Part shown: positions 20,852 to 33,700 of the stretch, in pieces | How positions within the stretch are numbered: position 1 is the stretch's first letter | How the letters are laid out: every line of letters starts with the position of its first letter | Source: Haematococcus lacustris | Taxonomy: Eukaryota > Chlorophyta > Chlorophyceae > Chlamydomonadales > Haematococcaceae | Assembly (NCBI GenBank): GCA_030144725.1 | Contig: JASKMD010000030.1 | Span: 158,525-222,524 of the forward strand | Reading direction: 5' to 3' | DNA length: 64,000 nt | Notes under the pieces: model-generated | Database searches by the model: none | Seen by the model: the letters and a program-made list of their open reading frames with translations, nothing else | Told to the model about the DNA's origin: nothing | Program-made: the position numbers and the translations under genes

Positions 20852-21791
20852 AGTGACAGCTGGAAGGGTAGGGCGACCACACTGCCGCTGCTCCTACTAC
20901 ACTCTGCATGGGACACTCTTGGCAGACTTCGGGGTCAGTCATGTCAAGCTTGACAGCCTTGCCTTGCAGGGGCTGGGGTCAGCTGTGTGGCAGTGCTACC
21001 CAAACCACCCGCCCCTAGACCAGCGAGGGGCAGGTTGAATGCCACCTGTGATAGGCTGTGCTGGCGAGGACACTCACCCGCCCCCGCCTCCCCCACACCC
21101 AACTACCACCAACAGCCCCCACCGGCCCTGGTCCTGGCCACAGAGCAGCGCAATGCGAGTGCGGAAAGTGCCGAGGCGAGGGTTGTCTGCGCCATCTGAG
21201 AAGTATGCCGTAAGCATGAGCATACCCGTTTGGCGAGACGGAATCATGCAGAAACATGGTTGCCTACGCACACGGTCTGTGGTAATCTAGTATGCATATA
21301 AGGGGACGGATTACAACTAATAGGATTACAGCAAATGGCACCCCCTTGCACACTTCTGCCTTCTCCCGGCCTGGTTCTTGGTAGTAGCTTACCGCTTACA
21401 TCTGAAACAGGACTAGTTGGCAGCCGTGTGTTTCGGCTACTGTTTTCGCTGTTCGTGGCCCTGCCTCTTTTCCTTGACACATAGGACACGACATGACTGG
21501 GACCAGTGTGAGACACATGCATCCGTGAACTGACTCAGGGTGACCCTGAGCTGGACCCCTCCCCCCCTCCCCATCGTCATGGCCTTTACTGTCACGCCAG
21601 GCTACCCAGCCTCAATACTATTATTGCTGCGGATGGGTTGAGAACCAATTGAACTGCTTAGCTGTCGCAGTGACGGCGCCGATTGGCTCGCTGGTGACGA
21701 CGGCGGGATGCCCCGCGTTTCATCACTCGCCACCGTCCCCGAGGCGCAAGCACCGGGCGCCGCCGGTTTAGGAGCGGGCCCCGGTCGCGCA
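20852..21791. other. Intergenic stretch downstream of RRP5, no gene recognised
   Basis: No family is recognisable on either strand. TTACA on the plus strand at about 21397, 21310 and 21325 would read TGTAA on the RRP5 sense strand, the poly(A) signal typical of volvocine algae; these are candidates for the RRP5 3' end. Confidence 0.4.
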
Positions 21792-24700
21792 TCACGCCTT
21801 AGCGCTACGCTCCACAAACTCCATAGCCTTCTGCTTCACGTGCTCTATTGCAGCGCTGCCTGCGCCGCTGGACTTCTCCCAGTCCAGCCAGCGCTTGAAC
21901 AAGAACTTCATCTTCCGGGCCGGCACCGTCATGCTCGTGGCGCGCTCAAACACCGCGCGCGTTCGTTCCGCGTCTCCTAGCTTCACCTCCTACACACAGT
22001 CAGGGGCAACGCGCATATTGTCGCTATAATAGGTCGCGGAGTAGGTCGCTTACCATTAGCTTGACTGCTGGCTTACCACTAGCTTAGCATCACCAGTAGC
22101 TTGGCCCTGACTAAGCGCAGTGAGGCGTTGGCAGTAAGGTGCGGGCAGTACGCGCAGTCTCCAAGACCGGAGGAGCACTGCTGTCACACCTGGTCGAGGT
22201 AGACGGACCACAGGTCGAGGCGCTTTGGGTAGTTCCGTAGCACGCCCTCCATGATGCTGCGGCCACGTTCGGGACTGCCGAGCCGGAACTCCAGGAGAGC
22301 GGCTGCCACAATCACCTGCGCCAAACATCACACGAGCGGCACATTGCCGATGAGCCCGGCCAGCGATGCGATGCGACGGACAGATGTTGTTACACATTGC
22401 CGGGGGTCCGCTCCTTACCTTGACATGCTTACGGCGCGGCAGAGCCTTCAGCGCTCGCTCAAGCATCTGCCGTGCGGCCTCGCCCCCTGTTGCGCCACTG
22501 TGTGTCAATGCGTCTTCAATCGCGCGCGTCCACACCTTTGCACTGCCATTGAACTTCTTGCACATGACCTTGAGCGTGCTAGCGAGTAGCTCGGTCCAGC
22601 CGTTCTTTGCCAGGATGCCTGTGAGATTAGAGCAAGTGCAAGCGCAAGTGACCCAGACGCAGATGTGTGCAGGAGACGCTGGGCAGTGCAACCTGTCCAT
22701 CATACACCCATGATGCTCCATGCCCTCGACACCATGCACCTGACAGGTCTTGGCATGCAAATGTCGGGACCTGCTGCTTTGCCCATACTCCTGTTCCTGC
22801 TGTACCCCACTTGCCAGTCACGGAACTCGCCTTGTAATGCACCCGCCTTCTACCAGTAAAGAAAGAGTTATTCACAACAGCCAAGCTGATGTTCATCACC
22901 GTCATCCTAGCCCATCACTTGGCTGGATATGCGCTTTCATATTCCATAAAAAGCAGCCAAGGCTATTCGTCGCTACGTCAGTCATGAAAGGCAGGCTTTT
23001 GATTCCGGTTGTTTCCATTTTTATGTGTTGTGCTAACCAGGTCACTGCTATCTACCCACACCCCTCTTGGCTACACAGCAACGCTTCGCTCAATCTCCTT
23101 CACATTTGGTCACAAAGCAACCGTAGACGCAAAACAATTGCTGCATTCACCCCATTGCCCCTTGATGGCTATACAGCTGCCTGTGCAGCCCTGAGCCCCT
23201 GCCAGCCGCCTCACTCACCCAGCAGCGTCATGTACAGCTTCTTGGCATCGCAGTAGGGCAGCGCCTTGTTGAAGCGCGCCATGACAGCCTCTGCCGGCGT
23301 AGGCTGCCCGGCAGTGGCCTCCAGGTTCAGCCACGCCACCCAGATGTTGAACTTTTCGCCCTCCTCCCTGAACAACACCATTAGGACAGGGGTGGCGGCG
23401 GGGACAGCCGCACCCTCCGTGGCTGAGGAGCAAATGTGATAGCATGGTATGCGTGTAAGGCAAAGCAAAGCAAAGGCCAGGAGACAGGGGCGGGGCCACC
23501 GGGGACTGGGGCGGGTCTGCGCTGGGTAGCTGACTGCAACACACTGGCCTGATTGCAGTCAGGGGGTTGGAGGAGGGGTGAGACCGTCCCCCTCCCCCTC
23601 CCCCTCCCCCTCCCCCTCCCCCTCCCCCTCCCCCTCCCCCTCCCCCTCCCCCTCCCCCTCCCCCTGCCCCTGCCCCTGCCCCTGCCCCTGCCCCTGCCCC
23701 TGCCCCTGCCCCTGCCCCTGCCCCTGCCCCTGCCCCTGCCCCTGCCCCTGCCCCTGCCCCTGCCCCTGCCCCTGCCCCTGCCCCTGCCCCTGCCCCTGCC
23801 CCTGCCCCTGCCCCTGCCCCTGCCCCTGCCCCTGCCCCTGCCCCTGCCCCTGCCCCTGCCCCTGCCCCTGCCCCTGCCCCTGCCCCTGCCCCTGCCCCTG
23901 CCCCTGCCCCTGCCCCTGCCCCTGCCCCTCCCCCTCCCCCTCCCCCTCCCCCTCCCCCTCCCCCTCCCCCTCCCCCTCCCCCTCCCCCTCCCCCTCCCCC
24001 TCCCCCTCCCCCTGCCCCTGCCCCTGCCCCTGCCCCTGCCCCTGCCCCTGCCCCTGCCCCTGCCCCTGCCCCTGCCCCTGCCCCTGCCCCTCCACCAGGG
24101 GGTCCAGGCTGACCTGTAGTTGATGGTGTCCAGGGCGCGCTGAGCGATGGCCCGGGCCTTGTCAGCGTCCCCCAGGCCCAGCTGCCAGGCCATGTACCTG
24201 CACAGGGCACACCAGGCCACACAGCGCCCAGCATGCTAGCTTGAAGCAGGGTGGGCAGCGGCTGGCGACAATTAGCCCTAGCCCTAGTCGACACCATGAC
24301 CGAGCATGAGATGCATCCGGGCCGCCACAGGTGCCTCACCCGCTGGTGTCAGGCACAGCTGAGTGCATGTGGCTGCAGCTCCACACACAGCGCTGCTCAG
24401 CACTACTACCTATGGCCAGTATGGACTAGGTGTGACCCTGGTGTGTGACCCTGAGGGGTGTGACCCTGAGGGGTGTGACCCTGAGGGGTGTGACCCTGAG
24501 GGGTGTGACCCTGAGGGGTGTGACCCTGAGGGGTGTGACCCTGAGGGGTGTGACCCTGAGGGGTGTGACCCTGAGGGGTGTGACCCTGAGGGGTGTGACC
24601 CTGAAGGGTGTGACCCTGAGGGGTGTGACCTGTAGGAGTGGGCTGGGCCTCGATGGCAGCACCATGGAACCCAAGGTGCAGCCCCGGGCGCATGGCCGCC

Positions 24701-27700
24701 ACCACTCTACCTTCCATACCCCAGCCCCTGGCCAGCGGCCTCGCAGGCCTGGCTAAGAGCTACACGGTAGGCTGGACGCCACCTCCGACATCAGCTCAGC
24801 CTAACCAACTCAGCCATCTGCCTGCTGCAGCCCTGCGCTTGCCTGATCCAGGTGTAGCTGCTGTTGGGGGAGGCGAGCACTGCGCGCTCAAACTCCGCCA
24901 CACTTTGTGGCGCCCCCTCGCCTTGCAGCCTGCATGCGAGAAGCATGTGCATGGAGTAAGCACAGCTGGCGATATGAGCCCCACCCTAATGACCATACTC
25001 GAACACCGTAGTGCCCGCTGTAGGGGATACAACACAGCAGCCTTGCCAGCATCGCCCAGGCCCAGTTGCCAGGCCGGCTCCATGCATACCAGGCATGATG
25101 GGAAGAGCACCCAGTCATGCTGCACCAGCTCGAACCCCTTGTTCACACCCGTCCTGCCCCTGGGCTGTGCCCTGCCAGCTGTCTTGCTCACTGCGCACGA
25201 CAAGTTGCACATTCCACCCCTTCCACCCTCTCCTTCTCGTTTCCTGCCCTCCGCGGCGTTAGGTACCAATACCCTAGCCCTAGCCCTCACCCTAACCCTA
25301 CCCCTCCTGCCCTCCGGGGCGTTAGGTCCTAACCCTAGCCCTAGCCCTAGCCCTAACCCTAACCCCTCCTGCCCTCCTGTCGCCCATTGTGCGTTGCAGT
25401 GTGGCCACGAGCCCCAGCACCGTGTGCCTGGCCTCCCCCTCATCACCTGGACAGCTCAGCCTCGCGGATGAGGCGCTCCCTCTCAGCTGCTGCGCGCTTC
25501 TTAGCGCCTTTGCTGCGCTTTTGGCCGCCCTCGGGGTCACCGGCGACACCTGTGCAAAGGGCCCCGGGCAGCGGGACACTGGCCCCAGTTCGTTTGCCTC
25601 ACAAGCGCACGAGCAGCTATGACGCGGCCTTATCCCACAGCTGGCTCTTCAGCAGCTGCTTCTACTCTACAGCTCTTCCTCTTCACTGCCCACCATCACT
25701 GTTGCGCCATTGTCTGTCCATCACCCCCTGGCTGCATGACAGCTGTCAAGACGGGGCACGTCACCACACCTTGATGCGCCACTGCCTGCTGCTCCAGATC
25801 CTCCTCGAGCAGCAGACCGCCCCAGGCAGGCCCTGCCACAGCAGGCTGTACTCCACCCAGAGGTGCAGCAACCGCCTGCAGTAGCTTCTGCCGCAAAGGA
25901 ACCACCCCACCAGCCACAGTGCCCTCCTCCTCCTCCTCCTCCTCCTCCTCGTCTATCGTCATCATCATCATCATCATCATCATCTTCGCCGCCTTTACTG
26001 TCTGCTGACACCTCTTGCGAGGAGCTCTCACTCCCCTCACTGTCATCTGCCTCACTCTCCTCATCACTCTCCTCATCACTTTCCTCTGCGTCCCCTGCCT
26101 CGTCATCCTCATCCTCGTCCTCGACAGCATCAGTGTCACTGTCACTGTCGGCGTCGCTGCCCATGTCACTGTCCGACTCCTCGATGTCGTCTACGGCAAC
26201 CAGCTGTCCCGGCTGGGTACCCTCCCCGCCCTCGTCTTCCTCCTGCTCATCTTCCTCCTTGGACATTTCCACGTCCACTGCTGCTCCCCCTGCCGCGGCC
26301 TTGGCAGCTGCCGCAGCCGCTGCTTTCCGCGCTCGTTTGTTCAAGCGTGGGGCGCCGGGCGCCCCCTCATCCCTGTCGACCGTGGCGTTGACCACAGAGG
26401 GTTTCAGACTCAGGGCGACCTTGCCGCTGTCTGGGTCGACAGCCAGGATGCGTGCACGCACGGCCTGGCGCACCATGAACAGCGAGCTCACGTCGTGCAC
26501 CTTGGCGTCTGACAGCTCGCTGATGTGCGCGAGGCCCGCCTGCAGGGAAGAAACACACAGCCAGGGAGTGGGCCCCAGGTGCGCGTGGGTGATGCTGGTG
26601 TGGCTGAGGGAGGAGGCGTGGGATGCATGCTGGGCTGCTGGCTATGGTGAATTGCGTGGGTGGAAAGGGTTAGGGGGCGCTGCGTGTGCACTAACCATAG
26701 GTCCACACTGACCACCTGTCCCTAACAGAGTTAGGAAGCCACGTGAGCAGGAATGCAGGCTGTCGCGGCAGCTCAAACATTGGAGTGGGGGTCCGCAGCC
26801 CTCTCAGCCAGCCAGCTACTTCTCTTGCGGCTGCAGGAGCTGCTGCTGGTGATGCTGACAGGGAGCAAGAAGAGCAGGGTAGCAGGGTAAGCCCAGGGAG
26901 GGGTCCAGGGTCTCAGCTTAAGGCTGAGTCTCAGAGCATGTCGTGTGGAGGCCATCCAGCCCATCAGCAGCTGTTGGCAGTGGCAATGGGCTCGTGGATG
27001 GAGACATGGCTGAGTATAGCTTCAAAGCGATGTGTCGCTCTTGAGCTGGTTGTCTAGCAGTTAGCATGTACTGCAAGATCTGTGCTCCTCATTGAGAGTA
27101 TAGCCAGCTGAAACCTGGAACAATGCGGAGGGGGTGACTCCAACTCTTAGTAACAGAGTCGAGACCATAGTTCAGCCCAGCGTCATGAGGTCAAGGCTTG
27201 GAATCAGGTCTCGATTAATCAGGTCTGTGATTTTTGCCAGCAAGGGTCTGATGGGAGGGTAGCAAGGGCATGCCTCGAGGCTACTCTCCTCCCTTCAAGC
27301 GTGCCTGACGGCAAGAGCCTAGGCTATCTATTCTTTCTTTTCTTTCTTCTTTCATTTCTTGACTGCAAGGCTACCCATGCAGCAAGCTGTGCAGCAGGTA
27401 GGGGTAGGCAGGCAGGTGCCTGTGTCCGGCTCACCACTTGGGTCCCGAGGATGTCGACAAACACGCCATACTTCTCCACACGCCGCACGCGCCCGTCCAC
27501 GAGCTCCCCTGGCTGCAGCTCCGACACCCCACGACCGCTTGGCAGCACGCTGCTCCTGCACTGACACAGGCGGGACCAGGCTGGCATACAACCCACGGGG
27601 CCTCGCCTGCCTGGTGCCCCTCTTTCCTACCCATGGCTAGCGAAAGGTGTAGGAGGTTGCCGCGCCCTCCTGTGGTTGCCCACCCATTGGGCCACAGCTT

Positions 27701-30700
27701 ATGCATGTGTGCCCTCTGTGCCTGGTTCCATGGTGCAGCAACAGAGCACATACAGGAAAAGCGCGAGCTGGGGAAAGCTCCTCGTCTTTCACTTTGACAA
27801 CGTTGTGTACCGTTTGCGTACCTCAGGCTCAGCTCCACTCGGCCCTCGGGGGACACAGCCGCCACGCGAGCTGTCACGAGGCGGCCCTCAGGAAATGAAG
27901 TCTCTGGCACCTCAATGAACCTGGCACACAACATGCGGGGCACAGCCGCACATGATGCGCGGCCTCAATCAACAAGACCAACCATTCAGGCCCATACTCC
28001 GGCTGTGATGCTTTTCTGCAAGCCTGCCTGAACCAGCAACCACGACAGCTGCGGGTGCAGATGCAGATCACACTAATGCAACGGATGGTCATGGTCCCAT
28101 GCATGCAGCAATCGACCGCAACACACATGAAGCAAAAACGTCCCTCACCCATCTGACAGGTTGCTGAGCTTGATGCGGCCGTCCGTGTGGCGGTCCAGCA
28201 CCACGAACACCCCTCCTTTGTCCGTGACGCAGCGCTTCACGTAGCCTCTGACCAGGGTGCCGCGGGACAGGGTGAGAGCACCAAGCGCGGTGCCATCACC
28301 ATCAGCCTTGCTTCGAGGCAGCAGCTCGGAGGCGGGCTCGCGGCCACCGTGACTGATTGCCAGTCTCGCTGCTGAGCCTGCGCAATGCACAAGGTTGCTT
28401 CAGCTGTAGGGGCGAGCCAAGAGGTCAGGGCAGAGGCGGGGAAGCTAGCAGCAGCGAGGTGAGGGGGCGCTGAGGTGTGGGTGGGCTGCAGGGAAGGTGC
28501 TTGGCGGCACAGCACAGACCCCAGTAATGAGCTCACCACGAAGTCAACCTCAGCAGGGAAGCATTGCTGGAAACGTATATGCATCAGCAGCAGATGCGGC
28601 TGCCTATGCCTTGAACAATGCACACTACTGCCTGGTGCCTTGGCACTTCAATCTCATCCATGCGCTTGCAAATGACATGAAACAAAGCAGGGCAGGCCAT
28701 GTTTGCCCATGCATGCCCAGTTTTCAACCCACAGCCCCTCGAGCCCCACGAGCCTCTTGATCTCGAGGGAGTCTCGAGTCCTACTCTGTGGGACAGCTTA
28801 CCCAGCTACCTAGGTCAACCACCTGGTAACTGGTCCCTTTCTGGTTCTGGCACTCTCCGCTCCAGCCAGGCTCTGGCAATCAGTATTGCTATCCTGACTG
28901 GCAGTGTCACCTGGTAGCATGCCTCCTCGCGAGGGTCTCAATGACAATGCGACCTTGGGAAGCACTTTGCTCGCAGTCGTCGAGGAGGGCGCGAGCTGCG
29001 ACCCGGCTTCGACAGACAGCACCGCGCAGCGTACTGCCATGCCTTCGCGCACGCCCTCGAGCGCATCCTCGACCCACTCGTCGTGAATGTCGGTCAACGC
29101 CACCCGGCCGAACAGCTTCCCCGCGAGATGGACACTGACAACTCCAGCACCGCGTCGCGCCGACGCAACTCGTCCCATTATGAGACGCCCCGGCTGCAAA
29201 AGGTGGAGGAGCTCGGTCCAGCCAGCCGCAAGGGCTGCAGGGGACGGTGGCTTCAGGGCAATGGAGCCAGCAGGCAATGTGTTGCCGGTCGCGGCACGCA
29301 GAGCAGCATGTAAGCAAGTAGACGATATGAAAACACAGCCTTGGGTGAGCGCTTGCTCAGCTCCAGACAACGGCTCGGCCTCCTTGGCAGGGGAGACGAC
29401 GGGCTCGATGCCAACTTGCGAGGCCTCAGCTTCTGCTTCAGCCAGACCCTTGTCGCGCGTTTTTTCAGCTTTCTTTGCACGAGCTGCGGCGTGGGCTGCG
29501 GCCAGCAGCTGCGAGCCTTCGCTGTCCCTCGTTTTCTCCACCTTCGCAGCGGCTGCAACAGCTGCAAGCGCGGCGGAGACTGACCCAGGCAGGCGCGTCA
29601 AGTCCATCGCATGCTTGTTGGCTTGGATCTTCAAAACCCAGGCAGCCAAGGGTTGGCCCACCATGAAGGCCCCTCCCTTAACCGGCACTTTTGTTCCAGC
29701 AGGGCTAATAGAGCTCTGGACGCCCGCCCCTGCCGCGTCGTTAGCGTCGGCGTCCACAGGCTGTGGGAGTAGGTCCGGGTTGGGCGAGGCGTCCAACAAC
29801 ATCAGCCGCGCCTTGACGTATGGCGACAGCGACACCCATACGTGGTCGTCCTCCACCTCGCTCACCACCCCACACACCACGCTGCCGAGGCTGAGCTTCG
29901 CGGGGTTGAGGGGCGTCGCGAGGCTCAGCTCACCGTTGGCAGGCGGCAAAGCCCCTCCCGCTGCCGTTTCAGGGTGTGGGAGGGTGCCTGCGTGGTCCCA
30001 GCCTCTGCACCTGGCCCGACTGCTGCGCTGGCAGCAGAAGTGACGGCTGCTTGCGCAGCTGCTATGACAGATGGTCGGATGGAGAGGTTCATGTAGCCCT
30101 GGCGGTTGGATGCCGAGAGCCCGCCACTGGCTGCTGGTGGCAACACCACGGCCTGCAGCTGCTGACCGACAGTGAAGGCAGCCAGGGGGTTCAGCGGGCC
30201 CTCGCCTGACCACCCAGGCAGGCTCTTGCTGCCCGCTGTCTCCCCCGCGGCAGCTGGCTGCTGCTGCACTGCCGCCTCAGCCTCAGCAGCCTTGCGCTTG
30301 CGCCCAGACTTCTTCTCGGCCTTGACCGCAGTGGCTTTGTCAGGGGCAGGGGCAGCCAAGGCAGGCGCGTCCGTGCCCAACACAGCGGCGAGTGCGTCCA
30401 GCGGTGGCAGGTCACGCACCTCACTCATGTGCACGACCCCGGTCAGGTTGCGGCGCCCGCCCACTGCGACCTCCACATACGTGGGATGCAATGCGGTGAC
30501 CGACACACTGACCATCTGGCCGGGGCTGATGCGCTGGGACACGGAGCGCCGTCCCTGGGCAGGGTTGTTGGGTGGGGCTGGGTCGCTGGCACGGGTGAGG
30601 TCTATGGTGGCCAGTACACGGTGCCCGGTGTCAGCGCTGGCAAGCTTCTGCGTTGGGTAGGGCAATCGGGGGGGGGAGGGCGGTTGAGCAATGGGGCAGG

Positions 30701-33700
30701 GCGGTTGGTGGAGGGGGCGGCTAAGCCATGGGGCAAGGCAGTCAGTTAGGAGTACATGCCAAGCCATGCTGAAGGTCTATGACCAGGGCCTACAGGCCGC
30801 AGCACCGCCCTTGCCTACAGCCTTGCAGTCCCTAGTCTGGGACCCTCCACTCCACATCCCTTCCCTCCCATCCTCCCACCCCACCCTCGCACCCCCACTC
30901 AGGCTCTCTATTCACACTGACCTGGATGGTGACCAGCAGATGCTGCCCCACCGCCAGTCGCCTGGAAACTGCCTCGGGCACCGCGGTGTTGAAGTCCGTG
31001 GTCGCCGCGAAGACCAGGGCAGGCAGACCCCCTGCGCCAACTGTGCCCTTTCCTCGGTTCTCGGGAGGAAGCAGACTCAGCACCGCGAAGTGCCCCCGCT
31101 CCTCTTTCAGCAGCTCCACCATCGCCTCAACTACCTGCCCCACTCGATGCTGCTGCTGCTGCTGCTGCTGCTGTCCCTTCAGAAGGTCCCTGCAGCCGCC
31201 CATCCTCAGCCTCTGCCAGCACCACAGCTTTGTCCGCCCCGGCCTTCCCCTTGCCATTCTTCTTTGACTTCTCTTTCTGCCCTGCTGCCTGCTGGCTCTG
31301 CTCCTGTTTGACCCCCTTGCCCTGTTTGTTGTCTGGCAGCTGCTCTGGCTGCCCTCCCTCCCCTGCACTGGCTTTGCTGGCGCTGAGGGTGGGGGCATCA
31401 GGGGTTGTTGGGGTAAGGAGCCTGGGAGCAGCACTGAGGTCGATGATGCCGTCCAGCTTGCTGACATCCAGCACGCGGCAGGTCAGGGGGGTGCCAGGGG
31501 CTGGCACGGGGCCACGGGCCTGGTGGTGGGGCCTGATGACTCCCACCAGGTCCTGGGACAGCCAGGGCAGCAGACAGAGGGTCACGAGCAGGGTCAGGGC
31601 AGCAGACAGAGGGTCACAAGCAGGGTCAGGGCGGGGCCAGCTTGGTTCAGGATGCGGGTGAGGGTACTACATGGCCAGTGCAAGCCATGCACCAGGGCCA
31701 TGCCTCAGTGTTTTAATTTTTTCTGTGACGTTCTATTCTTGAGCTTATTGCATGCCTGAATTTCCTGTATGTGGCGCAACAGCCCGTCTCCTCAACAGCC
31801 CAGCAGGCCACTTACTTCGTGCCTGTTCTTGTGACACAAGTGCCCGTCTCCTCAACAGTTCAGCAGATCAGGGGTGGCACCAGGCAGCAGCAGCTGGCGG
31901 CCTTATGTCAGCCCTGGTGTCTTCACCCCGACCCTCCCCTTGTCCCTCCCCTGTGCCCACCATGCCGTTCACCCTTGCCGCCCTTGCTGTAGCAGCCTCC
32001 CACCCCACCTCACAGGCACTGCCCAGACCAGACCCCCCCAGACCCCCCCAACCCACCCACCCCCCACCCCCCCCTCCACCCCACCCCACCCCAACCCCAA
32101 CCTACCTCCGCACCCACCCATCCACCCACCTCCGCTCCCAAGATGTCCATGATCAGGCCGTAGGACGCCACCTGGTGCAGCGCGGCCTGGCAGCAGGCCC
32201 CCACCGCCAGGTCCCGATCCCAGTCCACTCCTGCCTCAGCAGAGGCCGGGGGGGCAGCGGCGGCTTTCAGGCTGCTGGCCAGCTCCATGTCCCTGTGCAA
32301 GGCGCCGCCACGCACAACCAAGGCTGTGGCATGGGTGTGCAGTGTGGCAGGAGGGAGGGGGCCAGGCTATGTGGCCAAGCTATGAAGAGGTCACGGGCTC
32401 CTGGAGCAAACTGTGCACATGACCTTCAGGGGTGGGGGGGATGCAGAGCAGCACGGCAGGGTCAGGTGGACTTTTGAGGGTAGGCACGGGAGCAGGTGCC
32501 ACACCAGCAGGGAGGATGCGTCTGGTCACTTCATCATTGTGCAGGCAGTGCTCATATAAATGATACAGCTAAGCAATTGACGGGTGAAAGCCTTCCCAGT
32601 CTAGTCATTGTCAAGACCTGGCAGGCACAGGGCAGCTGCCAGGGGGCTGTCCATCAGGGTCGGCGCATGGGGGGAGGCACGCACTGCAGCAAAGCCGCCA
32701 GGTAGGACGCGTCCGCCTGCCCCAGCAGCGAAGGCCGCAGCGTCAGGCTGAACCGCGACTTGTCCGTGTCCACGGAAGCCACGCGGGCGCGAACGCTTTG
32801 ACCGACGCTGAATAGGCGGCGCGGGTCGGAGGTGAAGGAGTCCGCCAGCTGACTCAACCCGGCGCGGCCTGCACGAAAGGAGCGGGAACATCGACAGCTG
32901 CGAGGCTTGCGATACGTACAGGGCACCGGTGCAGGTCGACAGACCGGGGTCAGGTAGTCGGCAGCGAGGTCGACCGTCTGAATATGGGCCATGCTGTGTG
33001 CTTGCCTGTCACGTGCCCGCCAAAACGCACGAACACCGCATCTCCCGTCACGTTGGCCACATAGCCCGACAGCAGCGCGCTCTTCACCACCTGCACGCCA
33101 GGAGACGAGACAGCACGCGCTGCCAAGACAACGACCGCTTGTATACGGAGCCCATCGCTATGTGGGTAAGTGACGCCTGAAGTCGAAGGCAGGCCCTTTG
33201 TGGCAGGACGATGCCTGTGGCGTGTTGACAGCCTACATGGACTACTCGCACCCCATCCCCTCCCCCTGGTGTGCCCTGCTCTGAAACACCTGAGGCACAT
33301 GCCACATGCCACATGATAGAATGCTCCTAGACGTGGCAGTGCGCTGCAAAAGGTTGTGTTTGCATGGCACGCTCAGACAACGCATTCTGCACAGTCACGC
33401 TCGTGGCTGAGACACACTGCCTCTGAGCAGAAGCCGACTAGAAGACGTCACAAGTCGCGAGCCACACAAACACACACAAAACACATCCTTGCCAGAAAAG
33501 GCCTCACCTTAATGGGCACTACCATGCCCCAGCTGCTGACCCTGAGAGTGACCCAATCGGTGTGGTAGTGTGACCTGCCACGCACCTGGTCAAAGGAGGT
33601 GATGAGGCGGCCTGCCTGGGCTGCTGCCACCAGTGACTGCTTGCGGGACAGGAGCACGGTGCGCTGGCCTTCCAACCGCTCCAGCACCACCAGAGGACCT

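Larger units (their letters stand above)
21792..24929 (-). other. RRP5: RRP5 exon map, C-terminal HAT repeats
   Basis: Exons: 24843-24929 (FERAVLASPNSSYTWIR, ends at a GC donor), 24114-24197, 23219-23367 (KFNIWVAWLNLEA), 22419-22618 (KVWTRAIEDAL), 22190-22315 (LLEFRLGSPERGRSIMEG, YPKRLDLWSVYLD), 21792-21989 (LGDAERTRAVFERA to the stop). All six join in frame. HAT repeats mediate protein contacts in the small-subunit processome. Confidence 0.88.

Noticed and set aside
21074..21271. Minus-strand peptide TAYFSDGADNPRLGTFRTR
   Set aside because: Plausible as an exon, but no family, no partner exons and no clear splice sites could be assigned.
22890..22910. C-box-like GTGATGA on the RRP5 sense strand, possible intronic snoRNA
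   Set aside because: No D box or pairing stem at proper spacing.
24438..24632. CRISPR-like array of regular repeats
   Set aside because: Units are contiguous with no unique spacers, in a eukaryotic intron.
24363..24756. Repeated CDPEG and GHTPQ frames resembling a cysteine-rich repeat protein
   Set aside because: A 15-bp minisatellite in an RRP5 intron; open on both strands.
28810..30213. Treating the 467-residue minus-strand frame as a separate gene
   Set aside because: It is the largest RRP5 exon plus intron read-through, with S1-type sequence continuous with flanking exons.
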